A stretch of 45,848 nt of DNA, taken from JBBTRN01 sp038065175 (GTDB lineage Bacteria; Patescibacteriota; Doudnabacteria; UBA920). Positions 7,569 to 15,426 of this stretch are shown piece after piece. Position 1 is the first letter of the stretch, and each line of letters begins with the position of its first letter. Made by a program: the position numbers and the translations under genes. The stretch spans positions 1 through 45,848 of the forward strand of contig JBBTRN010000004.1 in assembly GCA_038065175.1 (NCBI GenBank). The letters run 5' to 3'. The notes beneath the pieces were generated by a model. The model was not told the origin of the DNA. It was given only the letters and a program-made list of their open reading frames with translations, and made no database searches.

Positions 7569-7642
7569 CGGGGTATAGTATACCGGTAGTACGCGCCCAT
7601 GGGGTGGGTGTAGACTGGGTTCAATTCCCAGTACCCCGACCA
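7569..7642 (+). tRNA. tRNA-Pro (anticodon GGG), CCA encoded
   Basis: The acceptor CGGGGTA pairs with TACCCCG, the discriminator is A and CCA is encoded at 7640-7642. The anticodon stem CGCCC/GGGTG encloses ATGGGGT with anticodon GGG. The T arm CTGGG-TTCAATT-CCCAG is intact. The 74-base length and the first base C fit proline. Confidence 0.95.
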
Positions 7643-7678
7643 TAAAAGGAGCTACGCAGTGCAAGCAAAATAAACAAT

Positions 7679-8395
7679 TTATTTCCCCAAAAATACTGTC
7701 TCTAAAATATCACTGTTAATTATTGCTTTACCTGTATCGTTCGCAACCACGCGGCCTTTGTCTAAAACATAAGCCCTGTCCACAATTTCCAGCAAAGATT
7801 TTAAATTGTGCTCAACAATCACAATCGCGGTTTTGTGGCGAGTGTTTATTTCTTTGATTTTAGCAAAAACTTCTTTCACTATTTTAGGGGCCAGGCCCAA
7901 AGACGGCTCATCTAACAGCAAAACTTTTGGTTCTGTCATAAGCCCTCTTGCTATGGCGAGCATTTGCTGCTGTCCGCCGCTTAATGTCCCTGATTTAGAT
8001 TGTTTTTTTGCTTTTAAAACCGGGAACATTTCCATAAGCTCGCTTATTCGGCGTTTGGTCTCGTGGCTATTTTTAACAGTGTAAGCCCCGATTTCCAGGT
8101 TTTCTTCCACTGAAAGGTGTTTAAATACCCTCCGTCCTTGTGGCACAAAAGAAATGCCCAAATTTACCATTTCGTAAGGAACAGGTGAAACTGGGGAGTT
8201 ATGCCAAAGAATTTGTCCGCTATCCACCTTAGCCAAACCGAAAATCGCCTTAAGCGCGGTTGATTTGCCCGCGCCATTAGGACCCATTAGCGCGACAATT
8301 TCGCCTTCGTCAACGGCAATAGAAACACCATCGAGCGCTTTGACGCCGGAATAATACACTGAAATATTTTTTAGTTGCAAAAGGATTTCTTTCAT
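7679..8395 (-). CDS. livF: Branched-chain amino acid-type ABC transporter, ATP-binding protein LivF
   Basis: 238 residues. Walker A GPNGAGKST (about 36-44), Q-loop region VPQGRRVFKHLSVEEN, signature LSGGQQQMLAIARGL (about 138-152), Walker B VLLLDEPSLGLAPK and the switch histidine in IVEHN are all present. FVPQGRRVF and LGLAPKIV are typical of LivF rather than LivG. It is the distal gene of the liv set, encoding one of two ATPases that drive uptake through LivHM. It is separated from livG by a family B repeat. Confidence 0.92.
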   Translation of the reverse strand: MKEILLQLKNISVYYSGVKALDGVSIAVDEGEIVALMGPNGAGKSTALKAIFGLAKVDSGQILWHNSPVSPVPYEMVNLGISFVPQGRRVFKHLSVEENLEIGAYTVKNSHETKRRISELMEMFPVLKAKKQSKSGTLSGGQQQMLAIARGLMTEPKVLLLDEPSLGLAPKIVKEVFAKIKEINTRHKTAIVIVEHNLKSLLEIVDRAYVLDKGRVVANDTGKAIINSDILETVFLGK

Positions 8396-8517
8396 AAAAA
8401 AATGTCAAATATCAAATTACAAATTTCAAATAAAATTCTAATATCCAATTTTTAAATTTTGCCATTTAAGCATTTGGCATTGATTTGACATTTGAAATTG
8501 GAAATTTGAAATTTTTG
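8396..8517. repeat. Family B intergenic palindrome (livG-livF)
   Basis: AT-rich imperfect palindrome built from CAAATATCAAAT/ATTTGACATTTGAAAT words with a central TAAGCATTTGGCATTGA segment. The same family occurs at 10172-10290, 35209-35337 and 38571-38690, always exactly filling a gene junction. Confidence 0.85.
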
Positions 8518-9249
8518 CTATTCTCCTAAATACGCTTCCACAACTTTCCTCTCACTCAAAACTTTATCCGCTTTTCCTTCCGCGAGCAATTTTCCCTCAT
8601 CCATTACATACAAATAGTCGCATAGTTTCCTTATTAGCTCCATATTATGCTCAATAAGTATTAGCGTCTTGCCTTGCGCGCGCATCTCTTCCATAATCCC
8701 CGCGACTTTTTTAATCATTTCTTTAAACAGGCCAGCAAAGGGTTCGTCGAAAAAAATAATTTTTGCATCCATGGCGAGTACCCTGGCAATTTCCAACAGT
8801 TTCCTCTGGCCGTAGGAAAGGTTAATTGCCAATTGGTGGCGTTTTTCCCAAAGTCCGACTTTTTGTAATGCTTCCTCGGCTTTTTTTTCATCAAGTTTAT
8901 TGTGTTTGGAAAACAGAGCGCCAAATACACTTTTTTCAGTAATTACAACAAGGATATTATCTAATACTGTCATCTGCTCAAAAAGTCTCACTTCCTGGAA
9001 AGTACGAGTAATTCCAAAAAGGGGATTTTGGTGAGCGATAACCTTTTTTAATCTCAAACCATCAATAACCGCAGAACCACCATCAATCGCATAAATTCCT
9101 GTCAGAAGATTGGTGAGCGTTGATTTCCCGCTGCCATTAGGCCCAATTATACCGGTAATTTTGCCCTGCTCAAAACCGATTGACAGTTTTTCAACCGCAT
9201 ACACCCCGCCCCAGTGCTTGGATAAATTGTGCGTTTCTAAGATTTTCAC
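8518..9249 (-). CDS. livG: Branched-chain amino acid-type ABC transporter, ATP-binding protein LivG
   Basis: 243 residues with Walker A GPNGSGKST (about 36-44), the LivG-typical GITRTFQEVRLFEQMTVLDN stretch (about 79-98), signature LSYGQRKLLEIARVL, Walker B IIFFDEPFAGL and switch histidine LIEHNMELI. It pairs with LivF as the heterodimeric motor of the transporter. The Walker B loop reads FAGLFKEM where most LivG have AAGLNPEE, a small departure. Upstream lies livM. Confidence 0.92.
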   Translation of the reverse strand: MKILETHNLSKHWGGVYAVEKLSIGFEQGKITGIIGPNGSGKSTLTNLLTGIYAIDGGSAVIDGLRLKKVIAHQNPLFGITRTFQEVRLFEQMTVLDNILVVITEKSVFGALFSKHNKLDEKKAEEALQKVGLWEKRHQLAINLSYGQRKLLEIARVLAMDAKIIFFDEPFAGLFKEMIKKVAGIMEEMRAQGKTLILIEHNMELIRKLCDYLYVMDEGKLLAEGKADKVLSERKVVEAYLGE

Positions 9250-9297
9250 AGTCGTCCTCTACTTAAATACTGTACAGTATTTAAGTGCATACTAATT

Positions 9298-10179
9298 TTA
9301 TAATTTATATTCTCCCATTAGTCCTTGCGGTTTATACATCATTAAAATTATGAGCAAAAGGCCATAAAGGCCAAAGCGGGTTTGGGCGGCAATTTCATTT
9401 GGAAAGCCCGCAAAGCGCAAGATTTCGGGCAGGAGGATTAAAAATAACGCTCCTAGCATTGACCCTTTCAAATTCGCCAGCCCGCCTAAAATAATTATAG
9501 ATAATATAAACACCGACTCGTTTGCGCCAAAAGTGCTAGGGTCAATAAATGTAATATAAGCCGCAAATAAAGAGCCGGCTATGGCGGCTAAGCCTGCGCC
9601 TACAGTAAATATTGCAAGCTTGAAATGATGCGTATTGTATCCAAAAACGCTTATTGCTTGGTCATCTTCGCGAATGGCTTTGAGAGCGCGGCCAAAGGAG
9701 GAATTTGCAATGTAATTGCAAATTCCAGTAGTAAGTAGTAAGTAGCATGTAGCAAGCAGAAGGAAATGGAAATTATCCGAGAACGAAAATCCGAATAACA
9801 TCGGTCTTGGAATACCCGGGATGCCAAGGGGTCCGCGGGTCAAATTTTGCCAATTAAGCATCACCGCAAAAACAATAACATTAAAGCCCAAAGCTCCAAG
9901 CGCGTAGTAGTCGCCTTTAAATTTGCTCAAGATTAAACCGATAGACACGGATAAAATCAGAGCAAAGAAAATACCGATTAACACGGATAAGAAAAAATTA
10001 AAATCATAAGTCGTAGTTAATATAGCCGTGGCGTAAGCGCCAATACCGTAAAACGCGGCGTGGGCAAGACTAAGTAAGCCTGTATAGCCGACAATCAAGT
10101 TTAAAGACAGCGCTAAAATAGCGTAGATGGCGAAGAGGATGGCGAGGTGGGTTAGGTATTCCATATCAGATAATGTCAA
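9298..10179 (-). CDS. livM: Branched-chain amino acid-type ABC transporter, permease LivM
   Basis: 293-residue polytopic permease. Landmarks include LSLNLIVGYTGLLSLAHAAFYGIGAYA near the N-terminus and GRALKAIREDDQAISVFGYN (about 166-185), the EAA-type coupling loop that meets the ATPase. Later, LGGLANLKGSMLGALFL is the family's second glycine-rich signature. Residues about 139-151 (LLLATCYLLLTT) are encoded by a family C repeat that normally sits between genes. It falls where a membrane helix is expected before the coupling loop. Confidence 0.92.
   Translation of the reverse strand: MTLSDMEYLTHLAILFAIYAILALSLNLIVGYTGLLSLAHAAFYGIGAYATAILTTTYDFNFFLSVLIGIFFALILSVSIGLILSKFKGDYYALGALGFNVIVFAVMLNWQNLTRGPLGIPGIPRPMLFGFSFSDNFHFLLLATCYLLLTTGICNYIANSSFGRALKAIREDDQAISVFGYNTHHFKLAIFTVGAGLAAIAGSLFAAYITFIDPSTFGANESVFILSIIILGGLANLKGSMLGALFLILLPEILRFAGFPNEIAAQTRFGLYGLLLIILMMYKPQGLMGEYKL
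9727..9763. repeat. Family C repeat inserted in frame in livM
   Basis: AGTAGTAAGTAGTAAGTAGC-type words identical in style to intergenic copies at 26941-26985 and 39222-39299. Read on the minus strand they encode the hydrophobic peptide LLLATCYLLLTT. Confidence 0.82.
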
Positions 10180-10290
10180 ATATCAAATATCAAATTTCAA
10201 ATGAAATTTTAATGTCCAATTTTCAAATTTGTCATTTATGCATTTGGCATTGATTTGACATTTGAAATTTGGATTTTGAAATTGAAAATA
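10172..10290. repeat. Family B intergenic palindrome (livH-livM)
   Basis: Near-copy of the repeat at 8396-8517, with the same TCAAATATCAAATTTCAAAT arms and the central TGCATTTGGCATTGATTTGA. It overlaps the livM start. Confidence 0.85.
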
Positions 10291-10294
10291 AACA

Positions 10295-11161
10295 TTACTT
10301 TTTTATTATGCCACTGGGTCTGAACAATAAGAATATTATAAGCAGGCCAAAAGCAATTGCGTCTTTCCATTCTCCGGAAATTTTCCAAATGCCGAAATTT
10401 TCCACAAAACCCAAAACAAACCCGCCCAAAAGCCCGCCGCTCACCGAGCCGATCCCGCCGACTATGGCCGCAATTACGCCTTTTAAAAATAAATTAAGGC
10501 CCATGGTGGGTTCTATGCCGGTATCATAGCCGACTAATATCCCTGCCCAGCCTGCGATGCCAGCGTCGATTAAAAATACGTAAGAGATTATTTTGTTGGT
10601 ATTAATGCCAACGATTTTTGCCACCTCTTCGTCGTCACTAAGGGCATTAATAGCTTTGCCAAACATGGTGAACTTTAAAATTATCAGTAGCGCGGCCAAA
10701 ATTAGCACAGCTGATAAAAACATTACTACTTGCGTTTGGGTAATAACGCCAGTTGAGATTTGATAGATTCTTTGGGTAGATGAGGAATTAGATAAAGTCT
10801 GAAATTGGCTTGTAAAAAGTATGGCGATAATTGCTTGTATTACGCTAAACAATCCAATGGAGGCAACAAGTTTAACTAAATTTGTGCTTTTGCGTTTTCG
10901 CAAAGGCAAATAAATAATTTTGTCAAAAATGAATCCGGCGAGTCCTGCTATTGCAATCCCCACCACCACTGCTAAATAAATCGGCAAACCCAAAGTTTTG
11001 CCAAAATAAAAAACCGCGTATCCGCCAATTACCGCAAAAGAGCCGTGCGCGAAATTAAAGAATTTTGTTGCGCCGAAAATTAAGTTAAACGACATTGCCA
11101 AAAGGGCGTAAATCGAGCCGGCGATAATGGAGTTTAAAATGAGTTGGGGGAGGATTTCCAT
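10295..11161 (-). CDS. livH: Branched-chain amino acid-type ABC transporter, permease LivH
   Basis: 288 residues and about eight hydrophobic segments. LLAMSFNLIFGATKFFNFAHGSFAVIGGYA near the N-terminus is the LivH/LivM signature. GKAINALSDDEEVAKIVGIN (about 168-187) is the coupling loop, and GVIAAIVGGIGSVSGGLLGGFVLG is the second conserved block. It forms the membrane channel with LivM. Upstream is the substrate-binding gene, separated by a 180-base repeat-filled gap. Confidence 0.92.
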   Translation of the reverse strand: MEILPQLILNSIIAGSIYALLAMSFNLIFGATKFFNFAHGSFAVIGGYAVFYFGKTLGLPIYLAVVVGIAIAGLAGFIFDKIIYLPLRKRKSTNLVKLVASIGLFSVIQAIIAILFTSQFQTLSNSSSTQRIYQISTGVITQTQVVMFLSAVLILAALLIILKFTMFGKAINALSDDEEVAKIVGINTNKIISYVFLIDAGIAGWAGILVGYDTGIEPTMGLNLFLKGVIAAIVGGIGSVSGGLLGGFVLGFVENFGIWKISGEWKDAIAFGLLIIFLLFRPSGIIKK

Positions 11162-11165
11162 GTTA

Positions 11166-11262
11166 AAAGCGTAAAATGCAAAGCGAAAAATTTAAAGCTA
11201 TAGTTTCCGCCTGCGGCGGAATCTATTATTTTACACTTTACATTTTTCATTTTACGTTCTAA
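11166..11262. repeat. Family K palindrome with a nested hairpin
   Basis: GCGTAAAATGCAAAGCG...TTCATTTTACG arms surround a separate compact hairpin, TTCCGCC-tgc-GGCGGAA. The family K relative at 21577-21668 has no such inner hairpin, so it looks like a nested insertion. Confidence 0.7.
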
Positions 11263-11301
11263 GTATACCAATTTATGGCTTAAACATCAAAGCAAAACAA
11301 A

Positions 11302-11336
11302 ACCCTCCCCTAAGGTAGGGGAGGGTTGGGAGGGGA
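11302..11336. repeat. CCCTCCCC hairpin between livK and livH
   Basis: AACCCTCCCCTAAGGTAGGGGAGGGTT, a near-perfect stem related to the family A elements (11302-11328), followed by GGGAGGGG. It could slow or attenuate transcription from livK into livH. Confidence 0.6.
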
Positions 11337-11341
11337 ATTGG

Positions 11342-12541
11342 TTATTCTGTGTAAGGTTCTAGTTTTCCACCTTTTACGACCGATAAAGAATAAGCATTTT
11401 GGCTGTCGCCATCCGGTTTGATAGTAACATCACCGGATGCCCCAGGCCAGTTTTTGATGGTTCTTGACCATTGGGCTAATTTTTCGCCATTGTATCCAAC
11501 AGCGTTTACCCCATCTGCGAATATATATACTGTGTCGTAGACAGCCGCAGAAAAGCTACCATAAGGAAGCTCTTTGCCGTGTTTAGTTTTATATACTTCG
11601 CTTAATTTTTTGAATTTTTCATTGCTGGCGCTAATTTTAAATTCTGCTCCATAAGCTCCTTCCAGCATATCCTTGTAGTCCATTAAAAATTGCGCGTCTG
11701 TGGTAAGGCTTTCAGTAATAATGATTTGGGGCTTCCAGTTCATGCCCTGCATTTGCTTTAAAATTTTTCCAGCAGCTGTGGCGCTTTGAGATACCAGTAG
11801 TAATGCATCAGCATTTGCGGCTTTGAGTTTTGTTAGCTGAGTTCTAAAGTCTCCGCTTTCTGAAGGGTATTCTTCTTTTACTGTTTTACCATCATATTTT
11901 GTGAAAGCAGTATTAAATACATCATAGACTCCTGTAGCATAGTCGGTTTGTTCGACAAGAGCGGCAACTGTTTTATAGCCTTTTTTGTTGGCTAGGTCAG
12001 CATCCATAACCCCTTGCGCGCTGTCACTGGGGGCCAACCTGAAAAAGTAAGGACTAATGCCGGTTAACTTAGGGTTTGTAGAGAGAGCGGAAACCATAAC
12101 TACCTTGGCTTGTTCCGCAACTGGGATGGCGGCCAAAGATTCTCCACTACATCCGCCGCCGAGGACAAATTGAACTTTGTCTACATTAACTAGTTTTTGT
12201 ATGGCCGATGTGGCATCTTTTCCGTTACATTTTCCGTCTTCAAAGATTACCTCCAATTTTATTTTGCCTTCCGCATTAATTTCGCTTGCGGCTATTTCAA
12301 TAACATTCCTAAGAGGTTCGCCATATACGGCCGCGTCGCCCGTTAAGGGCAATAAGACGCCAACTTTATACGGCCCTTTTTCCATCACGCCGGCTTCTTT
12401 GTTTTCCGTTCCTTTATCTCCATTTTTGTTTTTGTTTGCGGCCACCAGGCCCCAAATGACCAAGGCAAGGACAATTAGGCCTATTATCCATTTGCCCGTT
12501 GAACCGCCTCCACCTCCCGAAGTTTGCTCCATATTTTCCAT
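11342..12541 (-). CDS. livK: Branched-chain amino acid-type ABC transporter, substrate-binding protein (periplasmic-binding fold type I)
   Basis: 399 residues. A Gly/Ser-rich start (EQTSGGGGGSTGK) is followed by one transmembrane anchor (WIIGLIVLALVIWGLVAA, about 18-35), with no lipobox cysteine. The binding domain starts at YKVGVLLPLTGDAAVYG, the classic opening of LivJ/LivK, and continues with VLGGGCSGESLAAIPVAEQ and YFFRLAPSDSAQG. It captures the ligand outside the membrane for LivHM. It is the first gene of the liv set. The ligand may be branched-chain amino acids, urea, amides or short acids; sequence alone does not decide. Confidence 0.9.
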   Translation of the reverse strand: MENMEQTSGGGGGSTGKWIIGLIVLALVIWGLVAANKNKNGDKGTENKEAGVMEKGPYKVGVLLPLTGDAAVYGEPLRNVIEIAASEINAEGKIKLEVIFEDGKCNGKDATSAIQKLVNVDKVQFVLGGGCSGESLAAIPVAEQAKVVMVSALSTNPKLTGISPYFFRLAPSDSAQGVMDADLANKKGYKTVAALVEQTDYATGVYDVFNTAFTKYDGKTVKEEYPSESGDFRTQLTKLKAANADALLLVSQSATAAGKILKQMQGMNWKPQIIITESLTTDAQFLMDYKDMLEGAYGAEFKISASNEKFKKLSEVYKTKHGKELPYGSFSAAVYDTVYIFADGVNAVGYNGEKLAQWSRTIKNWPGASGDVTIKPDGDSQNAYSLSVVKGGKLEPYTE

Positions 12542-12570
12542 ATGAGTTTGGTTAAGAATTATTTAATTTT

Positions 12571-12598
12571 ATAATAACACAAGCTGTATTTTATGCAA
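12571..12598 (-). promoter_or_regulatory. Putative livK promoter
   Basis: On the minus strand, TTGCAT (12593-12598), a 16-base spacer and TATTAT (12571-12576), about 30 bases upstream of the livK ATG. Confidence 0.45.
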
Positions 12599-12645
12599 TA
12601 TTTAATGTGTCAATTAGTCCCGACAAAAAAGGTTTAAAATAGTTG

Positions 12646-12660
12646 TGATATAATGCAATT
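12646..12660 (+). promoter_or_regulatory. Extended -10 promoter placing the start at an ATG (leaderless)
   Basis: TG-A-TATAAT (12646-12654) ends six bases before the ATG at 12661. No good -35 is visible, as is usual for extended -10 promoters. Confidence 0.6.
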
Positions 12661-12780
12661 ATGACTAAGAAGACTAAAAAGTCTAAGTTAGACAAGCTCT
12701 TAAAAGAACTAAAGCAAAGTCGTAGAGATTTTGAAAAGGGAAAGGGGAAAATTTTGAGATCCCTAAAAGATTTGAGGTAG
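12661..12780 (+). CDS. Lysine-rich micro-protein, 39 residues
   Basis: The frame ATG..TAG encodes 39 residues that begin MTKKTKKSKLDKLLKELKQ and end ILRSLKDLR. It is very rich in Lys/Arg with heptad-like leucines, so a short amphipathic helix or coiled coil is likely, perhaps a nucleic-acid binder. A near-consensus extended -10 ends six bases before the ATG, so the message should be leaderless. It is followed 14 bases later by maf. I know of no named family. Confidence 0.55.
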   Translation: MTKKTKKSKLDKLLKELKQSRRDFEKGKGKILRSLKDLR

Positions 12781-12794
12781 TTAATTTTTATTAA

Positions 12795-13373
12795 ATGAAA
12801 ACAAGAAATATTATTCTAGCTTCCAAATCCCCGCGAAGGAGGGATTTGTTAAAAATGATGAGCTTGAAATTTAAAGTCGTGGATAGCGGCTTTGAGGAAG
12901 ATTTGAATTTAAAGTTAAGCCCGGAAAAATTAGCTATGCATTTAGCAAAAGGAAAAGCTCGCGCCGTGGCGCTGAATTATCCAAATGCAATCATAATTGC
13001 CGCGGATACTATTATTGTTCATAAGAAAAAAATTTACGGCAAACCTTATACTAAGCCAAGGGCCATAAAAATGCTTAAAGAACTTTCGGGCACAACGCAT
13101 TGGGCAATGACCGGATTATGCGTTATGGATACTATGTCGGGCAAGATGGTCGCAAAAACCGTAAAAACTAAAGTGGTGCTTAGGAAATTGCACCATGACG
13201 AAATTATCAAATATGTTAAAGAACATAAACCTTACGATTATGCCGGAGCTTACGGGTTATTTGGCAAGGCCGCGGTGTTTGCAAAACGGGTGGAAGGGGA
13301 GTATTACAATGTAATCGGCTTGCCGCCTTCTGAGCTTTCGGTGATTTTAAGAGGGTTCGGTATAAAGATTTGA
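12795..13373 (+). CDS. maf: Maf-family nucleoside triphosphate pyrophosphatase
   Basis: 192 residues. The family hydrolyses dTTP, UTP and modified pyrimidine nucleotides to monophosphates, acting as house-cleaning. Visible are IILASKSPRRRDLLK at the N-terminus (the SxSPRR motif binding phosphates), FEEDLNLKLSPEKLAMHLAKGKA, and the catalytic AADTIIVHKKKIYGKP (about 70-85). GAYGLFGKAAVFAKRVEGEYYNVIGLP is the C-terminal signature. The length is normal. Confidence 0.93.
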   Translation: MKTRNIILASKSPRRRDLLKMMSLKFKVVDSGFEEDLNLKLSPEKLAMHLAKGKARAVALNYPNAIIIAADTIIVHKKKIYGKPYTKPRAIKMLKELSGTTHWAMTGLCVMDTMSGKMVAKTVKTKVVLRKLHHDEIIKYVKEHKPYDYAGAYGLFGKAAVFAKRVEGEYYNVIGLPPSELSVILRGFGIKI

Positions 13374-13419
13374 AACACAAAGGTTGGAAATTCGTCTTTA
13401 GTATTAATGTACTCCCGTT

Positions 13420-13525
13420 TGTCATTGCGAGTGCATCCGAAGCAATCCATTTTAGACCCGTCGATTTTACTCGGGACAACCCAAAGATCGGATTGCTTCG
13501 TCGGCCGCACTCCTCGCAATGACAC
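13420..13525. repeat. Family H palindrome (CATTGCGAG...CTCGCAATG)
   Basis: GTCATTGCGAGTGCATCCGA at one end and GCACTCCTCGCAATGAC at the other, with GAAGCAATCC/GGATTGCTTC inside. Relatives lie at 24138-24224 and 27655-27764. It fills the gap before the ABC gene. Confidence 0.82.
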
Positions 13526-13537
13526 GGATGGAAATAT

Positions 13538-14479
13538 ATGCATATCTTGCAGGCAAAAAACCTGACAAAGCGTTTTGGAAAGTTTTTGGCGGTTGATGAT
13601 GTATCGCTTTCTCTTAAAGAAGGGGAGATATTAGGCCTTTTAGGCCCGAACGGCGCTGGCAAGACCACAACTATCCAAATGATACTAGGGATTTTAACTC
13701 CCAGCGCGGGAGAGGTTTTTTATTTTGGCAAAAATCTTTCTAGCCATCGCGAGGAAATTTTAGAGCAAGTAAATTTTTCTTCCACATATACTAATTTACC
13801 GTGGGATTTGACTGTGAGAGAATGTTTGAGTTTTGTTTCGTACCTTTATGTCATCGACGACAGGCAAGCGAGGGTAAAAAAGATTTCCGAACTCTTCCTC
13901 TTAGACCAAATTCTGGACAAAAAAATCAGCCAGCTTTCCGCCGGGCAAATTACGCGCGTGGATGTGGCTAAATCCTTCATTAATTTTCCAAAAGTTTTAT
14001 TGCTCGATGAACCTACGGCCTCACTCGATCCGGATGTCGCGGACTATATCCGCAAATTCCTTTTGGAAGACAGGCAGAAATTTAAAACTTCAATTATTTT
14101 TACTTCGCACAACATGGCGGAAGTAGAGGAGGTTTGCGACCGCGTGGTATTTATTAATCACGGTAAAATTGTGGCTGACGACACGCCGGAGAATTTAGCA
14201 AAAACCATTAAAACAGCGCATGTCCAGCTTTTGAGCCTAAAGAATTTAGATCGGATTATTGAGTATTGCAACAAGGTTAATTTGGAGAACAAAATTGAAG
14301 GGAAGCGAATAACAATCACAACTAGTGAAAAACAGATTCCGAGTTTGCTCCAAGATTTATCGAGCCAGAATTTAGGCTTTGAGGAAATTAGCATAGAAAA
14401 GCCGAGTTTGGAAGATTATTTTTTGGAGCAGGCAAAAGGTTTTAATCGCGCATCAAAAAAGTCCGTAACCTCACCCTAA
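13538..14479 (+). CDS. ABC-2 type exporter, ATP-binding protein
   Basis: 313 residues. Walker A GPNGAGKTT (about 35-43), Q-loop NFSSTYTNLPWDLTV, signature LSAGQITRVDVAKSF, Walker B VLLLDEPTASLDPD and H-loop FTSHNMAEVEEV are seen. A C-terminal DUF4162-like extension of about 90 residues follows, typical of CcmA/NatA-type drug or lipid exporters. The gene's last residues (TSP) and stop are supplied by a family A repeat. It pairs with the permease that follows. The substrate is unknown. Confidence 0.88.
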   Translation: MHILQAKNLTKRFGKFLAVDDVSLSLKEGEILGLLGPNGAGKTTTIQMILGILTPSAGEVFYFGKNLSSHREEILEQVNFSSTYTNLPWDLTVRECLSFVSYLYVIDDRQARVKKISELFLLDQILDKKISQLSAGQITRVDVAKSFINFPKVLLLDEPTASLDPDVADYIRKFLLEDRQKFKTSIIFTSHNMAEVEEVCDRVVFINHGKIVADDTPENLAKTIKTAHVQLLSLKNLDRIIEYCNKVNLENKIEGKRITITTSEKQIPSLLQDLSSQNLGFEEISIEKPSLEDYFLEQAKGFNRASKKSVTSP

Positions 14480-14511
14480 CCCTCTCCGAAAGCGGAGAGG
14501 GGATAAGACAT
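14468..14511. repeat. Family A palindrome overlapping the end of the ABC ATPase gene
   Basis: CCTCACCCTAACCCTCTCCG...CGGAGAGGGG. Its first bases provide the last codons and stop of the upstream gene. Confidence 0.75.
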
Positions 14512-15297
14512 ATGCAATTTCACCGTATTTGGGGAGTAATCCTCCGTTACAATTATTTATTCAAACATAGCCTGGACCGCCAGGTGGACGCTTTTTATTG
14601 GCCGACTGTGGATTTGGTTTTGTGGGGCATTACCAGCACTTATATAGCTTCCCAGGGGCCGAACGCGAATTTGGCAGTTTTGATGGTGGTATCGGGAATT
14701 GTTCTTTGGATAGTTCTTTGGCGTGGGCAATATGAATTCACGGTAAATATTCTGGAAGATGTTTGGAACAAAAATCTAATAAATATGTTTGTTTCGCCCC
14801 TAAAGCTTTCTGAATGGATTGCCGCGTTTTCTACTCTGGGATTTGTAAAGGCCATAATTAGCACCGGTTTTGCTTCGCTGATTGCGCTTCTTTTGTATCA
14901 CATCAAAATTTTTGCTAATGGCCTTTTACTTTTACCCCTGCTTTTTTTACTCCTTATGACCGGTTGGTGGGTTGGCTTGTTTGTGGGCGGGATGATTATG
15001 CGGTTTGGCACTAAAGTCCAGAATTTTGCCTGGAGTATGGTGTTTATTATCGCGCCTTTTTCGGCTGTGTACTATCCATTAACCGCCCTGCCTAACTGGG
15101 CGCAAAAAATAGCGTTTATTGTGCCATCTTCCTATGTTTTTGAGGCAGCCAGACAAGTTTTTGTGGAGAATATGCTTGATTGGAATAAGGTAATAATTGC
15201 TTTTTCTTTAAATATTTTATATCTAGTTTTAGCCTTGATGTTTTTTAAGTCCAGCTTTAAAAAAGTTTTGGATAGGGGATTGGTTAAATTCCAGTAA
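14512..15297 (+). CDS. ABC-2 type exporter, permease
   Basis: 261 residues with six hydrophobic segments. The layout is an N-terminal cytoplasmic start (MQFHRIWGVILRYNYLFKHSLDRQ), two helices, the coupling region LEDVWNKNLINMFVSPLKLSEW (about 81-102), then helices ending in a long re-entrant-like stretch (PLTALPNWAQKIAFIVPSSYVFEAAR). The latter is the conserved pattern of ABC-2 permeases just before the last helix. It forms the membrane part of an exporter with the preceding ATPase. Confidence 0.85.
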   Translation: MQFHRIWGVILRYNYLFKHSLDRQVDAFYWPTVDLVLWGITSTYIASQGPNANLAVLMVVSGIVLWIVLWRGQYEFTVNILEDVWNKNLINMFVSPLKLSEWIAAFSTLGFVKAIISTGFASLIALLLYHIKIFANGLLLLPLLFLLLMTGWWVGLFVGGMIMRFGTKVQNFAWSMVFIIAPFSAVYYPLTALPNWAQKIAFIVPSSYVFEAARQVFVENMLDWNKVIIAFSLNILYLVLALMFFKSSFKKVLDRGLVKFQ

Positions 15298-15323
15298 AGC
15301 TTTTTAGAGCAAAAAAACAAAAA

Positions 15324-15402
15324 TCCTTTTGCACTACTGTACTAGTGGTTCGACCTCGCTCACCACCATGAGCTTGCCGAATGGTATGCTAATGCAAAAG
15401 GA
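15324..15402. repeat. Composite nested palindrome
   Basis: Outer arms TCCTTTTGCACTA.../...TAATGCAAAAGGA surround an inner palindrome, GGTTCGACCTCGCTCACC/...CATGAGCTTGCCGAATGG. The same composite, inner part inverted, is at 22305-22383 and 32514-32583. Confidence 0.8.
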
Positions 15403-15426
15403 CTGGCAAGATATAGGAATTGTTGC

